Positions 25,963-35,143 of a stretch of DNA of 64,000 nucleotides are shown piece by piece; the first letter of the stretch is position 1; every line of letters begins with the position of its first letter. This stretch comes from Promethearchaeota archaeon. GTDB taxonomy: Archaea; Asgardarchaeota; Lokiarchaeia; Sigyniarchaeales; Promethearchaeaceae. Both the position numbers and the translations under genes were made by a program. The stretch is taken from positions 151,350 through 215,349 of the forward strand of contig JAFGBS010000004.1 of assembly GCA_016933055.1 (NCBI GenBank), read 5' to 3'. The notes under the pieces were generated by a model, which was not told the origin of the DNA, did no database searches, and worked only from the letters and a program-made list of their open reading frames with translations.

Positions 25963-27684
25963 TCACACCTTCTTTGGTTCTAGATATTTCTGCGCTGCAA
26001 AATCATAGATATTATTTTTTTTCTTTAATCCTTGCTGAATTACTATTTTTATCTCTTCCACGCCCATATCGGAGGTGTTTACTCCCTTTCGACGAAGATG
26101 TTTCAAAGTTTCCGTCAAATAAGAGTAAGCTATTATAGGTTTTATGTTATAATCTTTAATTAATATCAAGAAGTCATCCAAACGGTTTTCATGGACTAAA
26201 TTCTGCAATTGATTGAATTTTAATCCATATTTTTCCGAAAATTCTTTTTCTAACTCCCATGGACGTTTCCCAACCTTAGATTTTAAGGATTGAATCCTTT
26301 GTAATTCTAAATCTAACGCAGGAGTATCAGTATCGGGATATAAGCGATCTTTTCCATGAATTACTCGTAAAAACTCCGAATTTCCGTTAGGTAGTAGTCT
26401 GCGTGTTTCTTGTGGAACACCATCTAGTGCATATTTCAACCGTTCAATAATTTTTTTCATTGCATGAATTGTCCACGAATTTTTTCCCATTGCAACACAA
26501 TACGCATCACGTTCCGTTATATCCAACACATCACAAATTTTTCCATCTAAACTCTTATCGATCAATGGAAATAAAAAGGGTAATTTTTTATTTCTTCTAC
26601 GTTGGGCGTTATCAGAAAGTTCATCTGAATGATACATGTGCTCTACCAGAATTCCGCTGATTAAACTTGCTTTTTCAAATACATCTTGACCAAAATCCTT
26701 TCCTGGTTGTATTTCTAATCCTAAGATTCCTTTAAATTTGGGCAACCGAATTGCCATGACGCTTAATCCTTTTGGAATGCTATCAGAGGGAAATTCTTCT
26801 GTGATTTCATAATAAGTATGTTCTAAATGTGACTTTTCAAAACCTCGCTCCTTTAATATCCCTGCAATCTGAATTAACATATCCTGTCTGACTATTTCAT
26901 GCCTCGCAAGTGTATCAAACATAGAAAGATCTTGAACTCCCTTAATTTCAACCCGATCTCCGCCTTTAATACTGATATTTACATCTTGACGAACCGAACC
27001 TATGCCGGTTCTTCCGATTCCACTAAGTCTTAAGGTTAATCCGATGATTTCTCCTAGTTTTTTCAAATCCGTAGGATTTGTGCAATCTAGATGGTCCGTA
27101 ATCACCTCCACCAAGGGAATTCCCAATCGATCCAGATTATAATACACCGTACGTCCGAAATTCTCCGTTTTTAGTTTTCGGGCTGCATCCTCTTCTACAG
27201 TTAAATTTGATATTCGCACCCTTTTCCCGTTCACCTCTACCCACCCATCTCTGGCTACAATTAAAGTACGCTGAAAACCGGTTGTGATAGAGCCATCCAA
27301 ATATTGTTTCCGGGCTACTATCCCAACATCCACCAACGCTGAGCAATTTAGCCAGTGTGCTAGTTGATACCCCGCATAAATTGCCTCTAAGTCTGGCCAA
27401 AACGGTGGTTGTTCATCTTGTTCGTATAAACATGTGCATTCCGTATAAGCATGATAGATAACACGATATCCTTTCTCGTATTCAATTAACATTCCCTCAT
27501 CAAAATCACCCATTTCTCCTAATACAGGACGGAAACGCCGTTCGAACATATAATCAGGAGTCTCCGTTCGTAATTCTGGTTTACAATTACAAAATAGTTT
27601 CCGCTTAGATTGGATTTGGTGGTGGACTTCTAAACCAGCTCTAAAACCAATCTCTTCAAATGAAATTGTTTCGGGATCGAGCAT
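25963..27684 (-). CDS. gatE: Glutamyl-tRNA(Gln) amidotransferase subunit E, copy 1 (short, no tail domain)
   Basis: GatB-family kinase/transamidase subunit (573 residues) paired with the adjacent GatD. The cradle domain begins LEVHHQIQSKRKLFCNC, with further hallmarks RRFRPVLGEMGDFD, DGSITTGFQRT and VRQDVNISIKGGDRVEIKGV. A GAD/AspRS-like insert covers ~290-400, followed by the helical domain with TRRLLPNGNSEFLRV and RLYPDTDTP. It stops soon after TLKHLRRKGVNTSDM and lacks the C-terminal YqeY-like tail present in the other GatE here. In structures of GatDE that tail contacts the tRNA. Deletion or early ancestral loss is likely. Confidence 0.93.
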   Translation of the reverse strand: MLDPETISFEEIGFRAGLEVHHQIQSKRKLFCNCKPELRTETPDYMFERRFRPVLGEMGDFDEGMLIEYEKGYRVIYHAYTECTCLYEQDEQPPFWPDLEAIYAGYQLAHWLNCSALVDVGIVARKQYLDGSITTGFQRTLIVARDGWVEVNGKRVRISNLTVEEDAARKLKTENFGRTVYYNLDRLGIPLVEVITDHLDCTNPTDLKKLGEIIGLTLRLSGIGRTGIGSVRQDVNISIKGGDRVEIKGVQDLSMFDTLARHEIVRQDMLIQIAGILKERGFEKSHLEHTYYEITEEFPSDSIPKGLSVMAIRLPKFKGILGLEIQPGKDFGQDVFEKASLISGILVEHMYHSDELSDNAQRRRNKKLPFLFPLIDKSLDGKICDVLDITERDAYCVAMGKNSWTIHAMKKIIERLKYALDGVPQETRRLLPNGNSEFLRVIHGKDRLYPDTDTPALDLELQRIQSLKSKVGKRPWELEKEFSEKYGLKFNQLQNLVHENRLDDFLILIKDYNIKPIIAYSYLTETLKHLRRKGVNTSDMGVEEIKIVIQQGLKKKNNIYDFAAQKYLEPKKV

Positions 27685-27735
27685 TTTGCGTCACATTAGT
27701 AGAGAATTATTGGAATAATAATGATTTTATAAGTT

Positions 27736-29097
27736 TTATTCTGTCCTTCCTTGAAGAATCCTATATCCTCGTATCTCTTCGCGTGGAAGGATCTCTCCTG
27801 CTATGTTTGTGATCATTAGGGTTCTAATTTCATCTTTCGATTCACATTCCCCTAGGATCCAGCAGAGTTTCGCGAACGCTGTTTCGGGGATCATGTCTGC
27901 GGGGATAACTCCTAAATCCTTCAATTTTCGTCCATTAGAATATACGTCCATTCCAGTAAATCCCCATAATGTTTGTAAAGCCATAACTACTGTAACGTCT
28001 TCGGAAGTCGCACGGTCAATCGCTTTAAAAGTATGATTTGGAGCGTGTCCCAACCCCGTACCTGCAAAAACCATTCCTTTATATCCCTTATCAATATAAA
28101 AATCTATTATTTCTGCAGACATGCCGGGATAGATATGCACTAATGCACATTTGGACTCTATTTTTGTGGAGCACACTGTATCAACATCCGAATTCACCTC
28201 AGATTTACGAACCAGATTATTTTTAAACCAAGTGATTTCACCATGATCAATTTTTCCAAGAGGAATATCTCCAATTGTTTTAAATGCATCACGGGCAGAA
28301 GAATGCATTTTTCGTACACGAGTCCCTCGGTGAATATATCCAAAAGTATGGGAAGAACTACCAAGCATACATAACACGACTTCTGCTATATCTCCGTTTG
28401 CAGCCAACTGAGTTGCATGAATCAGGTTCATAGCAGCATCAGATGACGGGCGATCCGAAGATCTCTGACTACCCACAAAAACTACGGGTATTTTAAGATT
28501 TTTAACTAAGAAGGATAATGCCGCCGTGGAATATCCGATGGTATCGGTACCGTGCCCAATTACTACTCCATCTATCTCTTTGTTACTTAAAGAAGCAACT
28601 TCTTTTGCTAGCCTTAACCAATTTTTAGGCTCCATATCCTCGGAGAAAATTTTAAACACAATTTTTGTATCCAAGTTACAAATATCAGCAAGTTCTGGCA
28701 CAGCGGCATATAATTCATGGGGTTGAAAAGCTGGTATCACTCCCCCTGTCACATAATCTAGTCGAGACGCAATTGTGCCTCCAGTTCCTAATAAAGTCAC
28801 ATTGGGTTTAGCTCTATCTTTAGGAACTGAAACCCCTTTGAATTCCACTTTCATGGGGGGGTTTTTACCTACAACCCGAACAGTATCCAAATCTTGCACT
28901 TTTATCCCAATATTATACCCATTTTTCAACTTGATCTCGATATACCCATCCTCTGCAAACTGATTCCTGGGTAATATTATTCCTTGAAAGATTGAATTTC
29001 CTTTTTTGATCTCCACCTTATCCCATGCTTCAATATCATGTTCTTTGAAAAATTTCTTGGATATATGCTTGTAACCTTTAGGTAAATTTGAAGGCAT
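27736..29097 (-). CDS. gatD: Glutamyl-tRNA(Gln) amidotransferase subunit D, copy 2
   Basis: A second complete GatD, 453 residues. N-terminal beta domain (~1-85), then GTGGTIASRLDYVTG near residue 106, GHGTDTIGYSTAALSFL near 182, SQRSSDRPSSD near 211 and RVRKMHSSARDAFK near 257: all four catalytic residues are kept. It follows gatE copy 2 with no gap and AAGGAGGA just upstream of its ATG, the tightest possible pairing. It is clearly diverged from copy 1, so the duplication is not recent. Genuine archaeal GatDE needs only one pair; why two are kept is unknown. Confidence 0.94.
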   Translation of the reverse strand: MPSNLPKGYKHISKKFFKEHDIEAWDKVEIKKGNSIFQGIILPRNQFAEDGYIEIKLKNGYNIGIKVQDLDTVRVVGKNPPMKVEFKGVSVPKDRAKPNVTLLGTGGTIASRLDYVTGGVIPAFQPHELYAAVPELADICNLDTKIVFKIFSEDMEPKNWLRLAKEVASLSNKEIDGVVIGHGTDTIGYSTAALSFLVKNLKIPVVFVGSQRSSDRPSSDAAMNLIHATQLAANGDIAEVVLCMLGSSSHTFGYIHRGTRVRKMHSSARDAFKTIGDIPLGKIDHGEITWFKNNLVRKSEVNSDVDTVCSTKIESKCALVHIYPGMSAEIIDFYIDKGYKGMVFAGTGLGHAPNHTFKAIDRATSEDVTVVMALQTLWGFTGMDVYSNGRKLKDLGVIPADMIPETAFAKLCWILGECESKDEIRTLMITNIAGEILPREEIRGYRILQGRTE

Positions 29098-31032
29098 CTA
29101 TTCTTCCTCCTTTTTTAATAAATTAGTCATTTCTGATTTGACTACTTGAGAGACTATCTTTCCGTCTATTTTTCCCCTTACTTCTTTCATTACTTCACCC
29201 ATTATGGGACCCATTGCCCCCATCTGACGTTCACGAATAAGAGAAACAAAGCTTGGCATCAATGACTGCACGATCTTTCTTAGTTCTTCAATACTCATCG
29301 AGGTTATGTCCATAGTTTGCATAGCATCTTTAATTGTGGACTGGGGCTGGTCACACAAATATGCTAATATCTCTTCAATTGCCTCCTTTGCTATCAGTTT
29401 TTTTTCAAGTAACTCAAAAATGCGCACAAAATGGGAATCTTTTAGATTCTCTACTTCTTTTCCATCTCTTCTGAGAGTTTTAATCGTTTCTAATAACGTG
29501 CTAACGATGATTGTGGGTTTTCCAGAATATACTTTAAGGATTTCTTCCAATAGTTGAAGATTTCCATCAAGAGTGAGTTGCTCTAATGACTCGTGAGGAA
29601 TTTTATATCTTTTCTCGAACTCCTTCATTACTTCCCAGGGATAGCGTGGAAGATTTGCTTGGATTTGTTTTAATTTTTCAGAAGAGATGGGTATTTCTCT
29701 TGAATCTGTATCGGGATATAATCGTTTTGCACCATGTAATTCGCGTAAGAATTCCGTATTTCCATCCTCTAAGGCTTTACGGGTCTCTTCTGGTACTCCC
29801 TCCAAAGCTTTGATTAACCGATCTCTAACAATTTCAAATGCTTGAAACAATCGGTCAGGCTTTCCTAAAATCAATACAAATAAATCCTTTTCATCACATT
29901 TCAAGGACTTCTTAATATCTAAGATTTCTGATTCGGAAAATTGATACTTGGAGAGAACTTCATCGCTATGAATTAATCCTTTTAAACCAGTTATTGATCC
30001 CATTTTACTAGCAATTTCTGTACCAAATCTACGCCCTTCTTGAATTTCTTCTCCCCAAAGAGCGTGCATATTTGGTACCCTCCATCCCCAAACCAATTTC
30101 CCCTTTTTTACTCCGTTACGAACAAATTTACATTTAGTTTCTTGGAATATTTCCGTTATATCTAAAGGATTGTCAGTAAAACTAGTGGGTGTCAATTTTC
30201 GCTTTAACATTTCATTGCGTATATCAAGAAGCGCTAATTGCCGAGTCACCTCATTTCGAATTAAAATGGGAATCCAATCTAATTTTTGTACCCCTTTGAT
30301 CTCGATACGGGCTCCTCCCTTTATGGAAACATTGAGATCTTGACGGATAGCTCCTAAAATCTTCTTTACCTTTCCTGTACTTCTCAGAAGGATACCTATT
30401 CGCAATGCAGCTAAGCGTGCTTCTTCTGGTTCATTAATATCGGGTGCAGTTGTAACCTCTACTAATGGAATTCCTAAACGATCTAATCGAAATTGGATCA
30501 TATTTTCTTTCTCTCCGGATCTTCTACAAGAATCTTCTTCAAGACAAAGTAATTCAATACCAATGTTTTTGTGTTCAGAAATTGGAATATCTCCATTAAT
30601 CCCAACTATGGCAGTCCTTTGAAAGCCTGCAGGAACACTTCCATCAACATAGTTTTTCCTACATACATGCAGCTCATCTACAAGACTTACATTAAGCAAT
30701 AAACCAATTTCTAAAGCGATATCAATTGCTTCTGTATTACATGGAAAAGGAGGGGTCTCATCAATATCATATGTACACGTACAATCCGTAAACCCCTCGT
30801 ATAACACAAGATTATTTTTTTTGAATTCTACTAGCATAGCAGGATCAAAGGATCCTTCTTCACCTAATACCGGTCGAAAAGTTCGTATCAGAGTATAATC
30901 TGGAGGATTTTGCCCCCGTAGCGTGTTGTTGCATGCACAAAATAATTTAGTTTGAGTATCTAATTGCTGATGAATTTCGATTCCACACTTTAGACCGAGT
31001 TTTTTATAGTCGTACTCACTAGCATTTGGCAT
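29098..31032 (-). CDS. gatE: Glutamyl-tRNA(Gln) amidotransferase subunit E, copy 2 (full length)
   Basis: Full-length GatE, 644 residues. Cradle motifs: IEIHQQLDTQTKLFCAC, RTFRPVLGEEGSFD, DGSVPAGFQRTAI and IRQDLNVSIKGGARIEIKGV. The AspRS-like insert and helical domain (TRKALEDGNTEFLREL, RLYPDTDSREI) follow, and the final ~100 residues are a YqeY-type tail (MGAMGPIMGEVMKEVRGKID). This is the usual archaeal form. ATG 31032 is preferred to a TTG three codons upstream. It is the first gene of the four-gene gatE-gatD-gatE-gatD run. A gene for a membrane protein diverges upstream. Confidence 0.95.
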   Translation of the reverse strand: MPNASEYDYKKLGLKCGIEIHQQLDTQTKLFCACNNTLRGQNPPDYTLIRTFRPVLGEEGSFDPAMLVEFKKNNLVLYEGFTDCTCTYDIDETPPFPCNTEAIDIALEIGLLLNVSLVDELHVCRKNYVDGSVPAGFQRTAIVGINGDIPISEHKNIGIELLCLEEDSCRRSGEKENMIQFRLDRLGIPLVEVTTAPDINEPEEARLAALRIGILLRSTGKVKKILGAIRQDLNVSIKGGARIEIKGVQKLDWIPILIRNEVTRQLALLDIRNEMLKRKLTPTSFTDNPLDITEIFQETKCKFVRNGVKKGKLVWGWRVPNMHALWGEEIQEGRRFGTEIASKMGSITGLKGLIHSDEVLSKYQFSESEILDIKKSLKCDEKDLFVLILGKPDRLFQAFEIVRDRLIKALEGVPEETRKALEDGNTEFLRELHGAKRLYPDTDSREIPISSEKLKQIQANLPRYPWEVMKEFEKRYKIPHESLEQLTLDGNLQLLEEILKVYSGKPTIIVSTLLETIKTLRRDGKEVENLKDSHFVRIFELLEKKLIAKEAIEEILAYLCDQPQSTIKDAMQTMDITSMSIEELRKIVQSLMPSFVSLIRERQMGAMGPIMGEVMKEVRGKIDGKIVSQVVKSEMTNLLKKEEE

Positions 31033-31097
31033 TAAAATCAATATAAATTATAAAGACGAACTTAATTTAAACTATGAACTAAGGGTAAATAGTCAAG

Positions 31098-31655
31098 ATG
31101 AAGAAGTATCAGATATTGATCCTTTCCCTAATCATTACTTTAGTAGTCTCCGTACTTGGATTATTTATTTTTCCCATATTTTTCATTGATAATTTTCAAA
31201 TCCGGGATACAATTCCAATCATTGCTTTGGTTGGTCCATATATTATATTTGGTTATTCCTATTGGGCTCAGAATATTGCTAGTAAACGACGTTTAAAGAA
31301 AAACGTTCAGTGGTTCTTTTCTAATTTCCAAACGTTCACATCAACTCCCCTTGACACTCCCATACCAGAACCAAAATTTCTCTCGATAACTCACTTTTTC
31401 ATTATATATGAAAAAGAATTCGGAAGATATCTGGATTTTAGGATCATTAGTACTAAACATTCACAATTGCAAGAAATTTTCTTACTTAATGAACGATTTT
31501 GGATCAAATATTCAATGCAAGAAGGATTATCGATTCAATATTCAGATGATAATTGTAAGACTTATCAAAAGATTGAAAATCGGAAGAAAATGTATAACGA
31601 AATCATCCGTTTTTGCAAAACTCGCTTTGGTATTGTGTTAGAATGCCTACAGTAA
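31098..31655 (+). CDS. Hypothetical two-TM membrane protein
   Basis: A 185-residue protein with two N-terminal hydrophobic helices (residues ~5-32 and ~40-60), then a basic patch (KRRLKKNVQ) and a mixed soluble domain of ~120 residues with aromatic-rich strands. By the positive-inside rule the C-terminal domain faces the cytosol. No family was recognised. It diverges from gatE and its 3' end overlaps the convergent elp3 gene by nine bases. Confidence 0.6.
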   Translation: MKKYQILILSLIITLVVSVLGLFIFPIFFIDNFQIRDTIPIIALVGPYIIFGYSYWAQNIASKRRLKKNVQWFFSNFQTFTSTPLDTPIPEPKFLSITHFFIIYEKEFGRYLDFRIISTKHSQLQEIFLLNERFWIKYSMQEGLSIQYSDDNCKTYQKIENRKKMYNEIIRFCKTRFGIVLECLQ

Positions 31656-33266
31656 TCTAGAAACATAAGCTCCATCACGCTGGTAACCCAATTTATAAAA
31701 ATACTCTCGTACACCAACTCCACTAATAATAGCAAGCTTTTTACTTTCAAACTCGTCTCGTGCAATTTCTTCCGCTTTCATCAATAATTTTTGACCATAT
31801 CCTCGATGTTGAACTTGATTCAGGAAGGGTTTTTCCAATCGTGGAACAATCTCTCCCACTACTCGGATTTCCCGTATAATCATCGTATCATCCCGCAATT
31901 CTGATCGATGAACCTGTTCAGAGGGTTTTCTGAGACGTAAATAACCTAGAATGGTATTATTTTGCTCATATGAAAGAAAAATTTCTAACCCTTCAGAAGC
32001 CTCGTAATCAACCCTTTCCAATTCAAATGTGTCATTATCTAAATGAGACTGTTTCACAAAACCTTGCTCTCTGCATCGAATACAACTACATTGTTGATTC
32101 AATTCTTTCAATCTGTTTTGAACTAACTGCCGAAGATTGCTTTTTTTTACTCCATCTTCAATAAGGTAAGCAGGAATATCCCTCTGGATCCGTTGGATCC
32201 GTACATACTTGGGAAGGTGGGATTTCATCTTTGCTATTAGATTTACGGTGGTTTCCAAGGAATAAGATTGATATTCTCCTTTTTTCCACATTTCATATAA
32301 TTTTGTCCCCTTGACAACTAATGTGGGGTAAATTTTTAACATATCTGGTCGAAAATCTGGATTCCGGAATAGTTCCATGAAATCTTCAAAATCTTCCTTG
32401 GGAGTGGTCCCTGGTAAATTGGGCATGATATGAGTGTTGATTTTCAATCCAACGTCTTTTGCATACCTAATCGCATGTTTACTATCTTGTATAGTATGAC
32501 CTCTATTTAATTGTGCAAGAATCGTGGATCGTGTAGTTTGAATGCCTATTTCTACCCGAGTCCCTCCATAAGAAAGAATTTTATCAATATGAGGAGGAAA
32601 GCAATAATCTGGTCGGGTTTCGACAGTTAATCCTACAACACGCAATTGAGCTGTTTCAGCTCTTTTAAGCGACTCCTCTAATGATTGAGAAGTTATGGAT
32701 GGTTCAGATTCATAAAAATGATTAATTGCATCATAGCATCCTTTAACGAAATTTCGTTGATATGTCTCGGGTGCTGATAATAAGGTACCACCCATGAGAA
32801 TCAGCTCTATTTTATCGATCTTATGTCCGATTGATTGTAAGTCGAGTAAACGGTTTCTGGTCTGTAGATAGGGATCATATCCATATATAATGGAACGTAT
32901 AGCTGCGGGTTCTTGCCCCGTGTAGGATTGAGCGGCTTTCTCACCAGGTTGCGAATCACTTCCAGGACAGTACAAACATTTCCCGGGACATTCGATAGGT
33001 TTTGTCATTACTGCGACAACAGTCACTCCGGATATTGTACGGGTCGATCGCCGTCGTAAGATCGGTAAAATAATCTCTAATTCCTCTTCCGAAGCATATT
33101 GTAAGATTTCTGAATTTTTCATAGTGCGAGTAAGTGAGTATTTTTTCAGTATTTTGTTTTTTAATTCAGTTATTTTTCCTTTAGGATAATACGGTCGCGC
33201 AATCAATTCGGTGATAATTTCTCTGCATACACATTCAAATTGAGCATCTTCTTGTTCATCATTCAT
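31647..33266 (-). CDS. elp3: Elp3: tRNA wobble-uridine radical SAM / acetyltransferase
   Basis: Archaeal Elp3 (539 residues) uses acetyl-CoA and SAM to carboxymethylate U34 of tRNAs. After an N-terminal helical tRNA-binding region with RRRSTRTISGVTVVAVM, the radical SAM cluster motif is CPGKCLYCPGSDSQPGEKAA near residue 95-115. The C-terminal GNAT domain carries the acetyl-CoA strand HRGYGQKLLMKAEEIA near 500 and ends GVREYFYKLGYQRDGAYVSR. The start at ATG 33266 overlaps the pyrK stop by eight bases; a longer frame (33335) would run deep into pyrK. Complete, all catalytic motifs present. Confidence 0.94.
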   Translation of the reverse strand: MNDEQEDAQFECVCREIITELIARPYYPKGKITELKNKILKKYSLTRTMKNSEILQYASEEELEIILPILRRRSTRTISGVTVVAVMTKPIECPGKCLYCPGSDSQPGEKAAQSYTGQEPAAIRSIIYGYDPYLQTRNRLLDLQSIGHKIDKIELILMGGTLLSAPETYQRNFVKGCYDAINHFYESEPSITSQSLEESLKRAETAQLRVVGLTVETRPDYCFPPHIDKILSYGGTRVEIGIQTTRSTILAQLNRGHTIQDSKHAIRYAKDVGLKINTHIMPNLPGTTPKEDFEDFMELFRNPDFRPDMLKIYPTLVVKGTKLYEMWKKGEYQSYSLETTVNLIAKMKSHLPKYVRIQRIQRDIPAYLIEDGVKKSNLRQLVQNRLKELNQQCSCIRCREQGFVKQSHLDNDTFELERVDYEASEGLEIFLSYEQNNTILGYLRLRKPSEQVHRSELRDDTMIIREIRVVGEIVPRLEKPFLNQVQHRGYGQKLLMKAEEIARDEFESKKLAIISGVGVREYFYKLGYQRDGAYVSRLL

Positions 33267-34131
33267 AATGGGAATCAATCCTGATTTTTTCTCCGGTTTC
33301 GTCTCGATGAAACCTTCCGAAATCATCAAGTTCATTTAGTATCGCAGAAGTTAGGACAGGTCCATTCTGACATATTTTAATTCCTAACGGATCAACTATG
33401 CACAAGCCACATAATCCAAAACCACATCGCATATATCGTTCAAGAGAGGCTTCTAATTCAATGTTGTTCGAATTACAAAATAATAAGATTTTTTTTAGCA
33501 TTATTTCGGGACCACATGCATATATCGTTATTTTTTGTGCGCCAGATCGTTCTTTTATCCAGGGCAGTATTTCTTTAAGTAGCTCTGTTACAAAACCTTT
33601 GTTTTCATAACTACCATCATCAGTACAAACAAACAATTGAGACTTAGGGCAATTTTTCTCTAATTCGGGTAAATATAACAGTTCTTTCTTTGTTCGTGCC
33701 CCGACTATAACAGAATAATGATGGGTCATTTTCTTTTGGACAAGATCGATAAGAAGTTTCACAGACGCCATTCCAATTCCTCCTCCTACAATTACACTAT
33801 AACCCTCCCTTACCTGATATCCATTCCCATAAGGACCTCGAATGCCAATAATGTCTCCGATTTCAAGATTATGAAGGCTATGAGTTGCTTCACCCACATC
33901 TTTTACTGTAAAGCCGATATCTCCATTCTCCAATGCATACGATACTGCCATTGGTACCTCATCAATGCCCGGAATCCAGACCATGATGAACTGACCAGGT
34001 TTTATAATAGGTTTCTTTCCATCGATAACAAAATTTACAAAAATCGTGATACTGTCAGGTGTCTCGCGAGTGATTGATTTAATGGGGGTAGAAAATGGTT
34101 TATCAGTATGCGCAGTTTTTTTAAGACTCAT
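33259..34131 (-). CDS. pyrK: Dihydroorotate dehydrogenase electron-transfer subunit PyrK
   Basis: FAD- and 2Fe-2S-containing subunit (290 residues) passing electrons from PyrD to NAD+. The FAD-binding barrel covers ~15-105 (PMAVSYA is the RxYS-like flavin motif), the NAD domain ~110-230 begins VIVGGGIGMASVK, and the C-terminal iron-sulfur motif is CGFGLCGLC followed by a distal Cys in IKICQNGP. It lies 2 bp downstream of pyrD and overlaps elp3. Together with PyrD it forms the class 1B heterotetramer in pyrimidine synthesis. Confidence 0.92.
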   Translation of the reverse strand: MSLKKTAHTDKPFSTPIKSITRETPDSITIFVNFVIDGKKPIIKPGQFIMVWIPGIDEVPMAVSYALENGDIGFTVKDVGEATHSLHNLEIGDIIGIRGPYGNGYQVREGYSVIVGGGIGMASVKLLIDLVQKKMTHHYSVIVGARTKKELLYLPELEKNCPKSQLFVCTDDGSYENKGFVTELLKEILPWIKERSGAQKITIYACGPEIMLKKILLFCNSNNIELEASLERYMRCGFGLCGLCIVDPLGIKICQNGPVLTSAILNELDDFGRFHRDETGEKIRIDSHYE

Positions 34132-34133
34132 GA

Positions 34134-35039
34134 TTATCCCTCGTTTTCATGTGTATGAGCTAAACCTGTTAATTCCGAAATTGTATTATATTCATGAGTT
34201 TCCATATATCTGAACAAATTATCATGAATTTTCGTGATGATATCATATCCATAATATAAACATGACCCTAATTGTACAGCGCTCGCCCCTGCAAAGAAGT
34301 ATTCAATAACATCCTCATATGCGAAAATTCCACCACACCCAATAATAGGAATAGAGACCGATTTGAAAAGAGTATATACATGTTTTATCCCAATGGGTTT
34401 TATGGCTTTCCCGGATAATCCCCCAATTCCATGAGATAATATGGGGCGTTTAGTATGGATATCTATAGCTAAGGCACTGACTGTATTTATTGCCACCAGA
34501 GCGTCTGCTCCTGCTTTTTCAGCAGATTGTCCTATTTTAGTAATATCAGTCACATTTGGAGTTAATTTTACAAATAATGGGCAAGAGATTCTTTTTCTAA
34601 CTGTGTTGACATATTTATAAGTTAAATTAGGATCAACTCCAATTGTTGAAACATCATCATGAGGGCATGAAATATTCATCTCAATTGCATCCGCACCTGC
34701 TTGTTCTGCTAAATAGGCAACATTGGCAAATTCTTGAGGACTTCTTCCAAAAACACTGACGATTACAACTAATCTCTCTTTAGTTTTGATTTCGGATATT
34801 TCATGCTCGAATGCACTAATCCCAGGATTTGCAAGACCAACGGCATTTAAAAAAGTATCATTATTCAAACCAATAATTGAGGGATTTTTATACCCGTTTG
34901 TTTTTATGGGTCCAATAGATTTTGTTGTCACCCCTCCCATCCCATAATCAGCGAGGATATGCATCGTTGAGGGGGACACTCCAAGAATTCCCGACGCTAA
35001 GATTAACGGACTTTTAAACCGCAGTCCAGCAATAGACAT
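34134..35039 (-). CDS. pyrD: Dihydroorotate dehydrogenase, class 1B catalytic subunit PyrD
   Basis: TIM-barrel FMN enzyme (301 residues) oxidising dihydroorotate to orotate, fourth step of pyrimidine synthesis. Start is MSIAGLRFKSPLILASG. The class 1 catalytic Cys is in EMNISCPHDD near residue 131, and the FMN phosphate sites are in IIGCGGIFAYEDVIEY and AVQLGSCLYYG. ATG 35039 is chosen rather than a TTG two codons upstream. pyrK follows immediately, marking the NAD-linked 1B type. Confidence 0.95.
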   Translation of the reverse strand: MSIAGLRFKSPLILASGILGVSPSTMHILADYGMGGVTTKSIGPIKTNGYKNPSIIGLNNDTFLNAVGLANPGISAFEHEISEIKTKERLVVIVSVFGRSPQEFANVAYLAEQAGADAIEMNISCPHDDVSTIGVDPNLTYKYVNTVRKRISCPLFVKLTPNVTDITKIGQSAEKAGADALVAINTVSALAIDIHTKRPILSHGIGGLSGKAIKPIGIKHVYTLFKSVSIPIIGCGGIFAYEDVIEYFFAGASAVQLGSCLYYGYDIITKIHDNLFRYMETHEYNTISELTGLAHTHENEG

Positions 35040-35143
35040 TTCCAATGGATTATCCTTTGAAATAATGGTACACCATCAAGAGGGTTTTTTATGAATAGGA
35101 TATTTATGTTTATTTAATAGGATTTTTATGGATCTAGAAAAAG

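Noticed and set aside
33267..33335. Longer N-terminus for Elp3
   Set aside because: It would overlap pyrK by 77 bases; ATG 33266 gives the normal Elp3 size.
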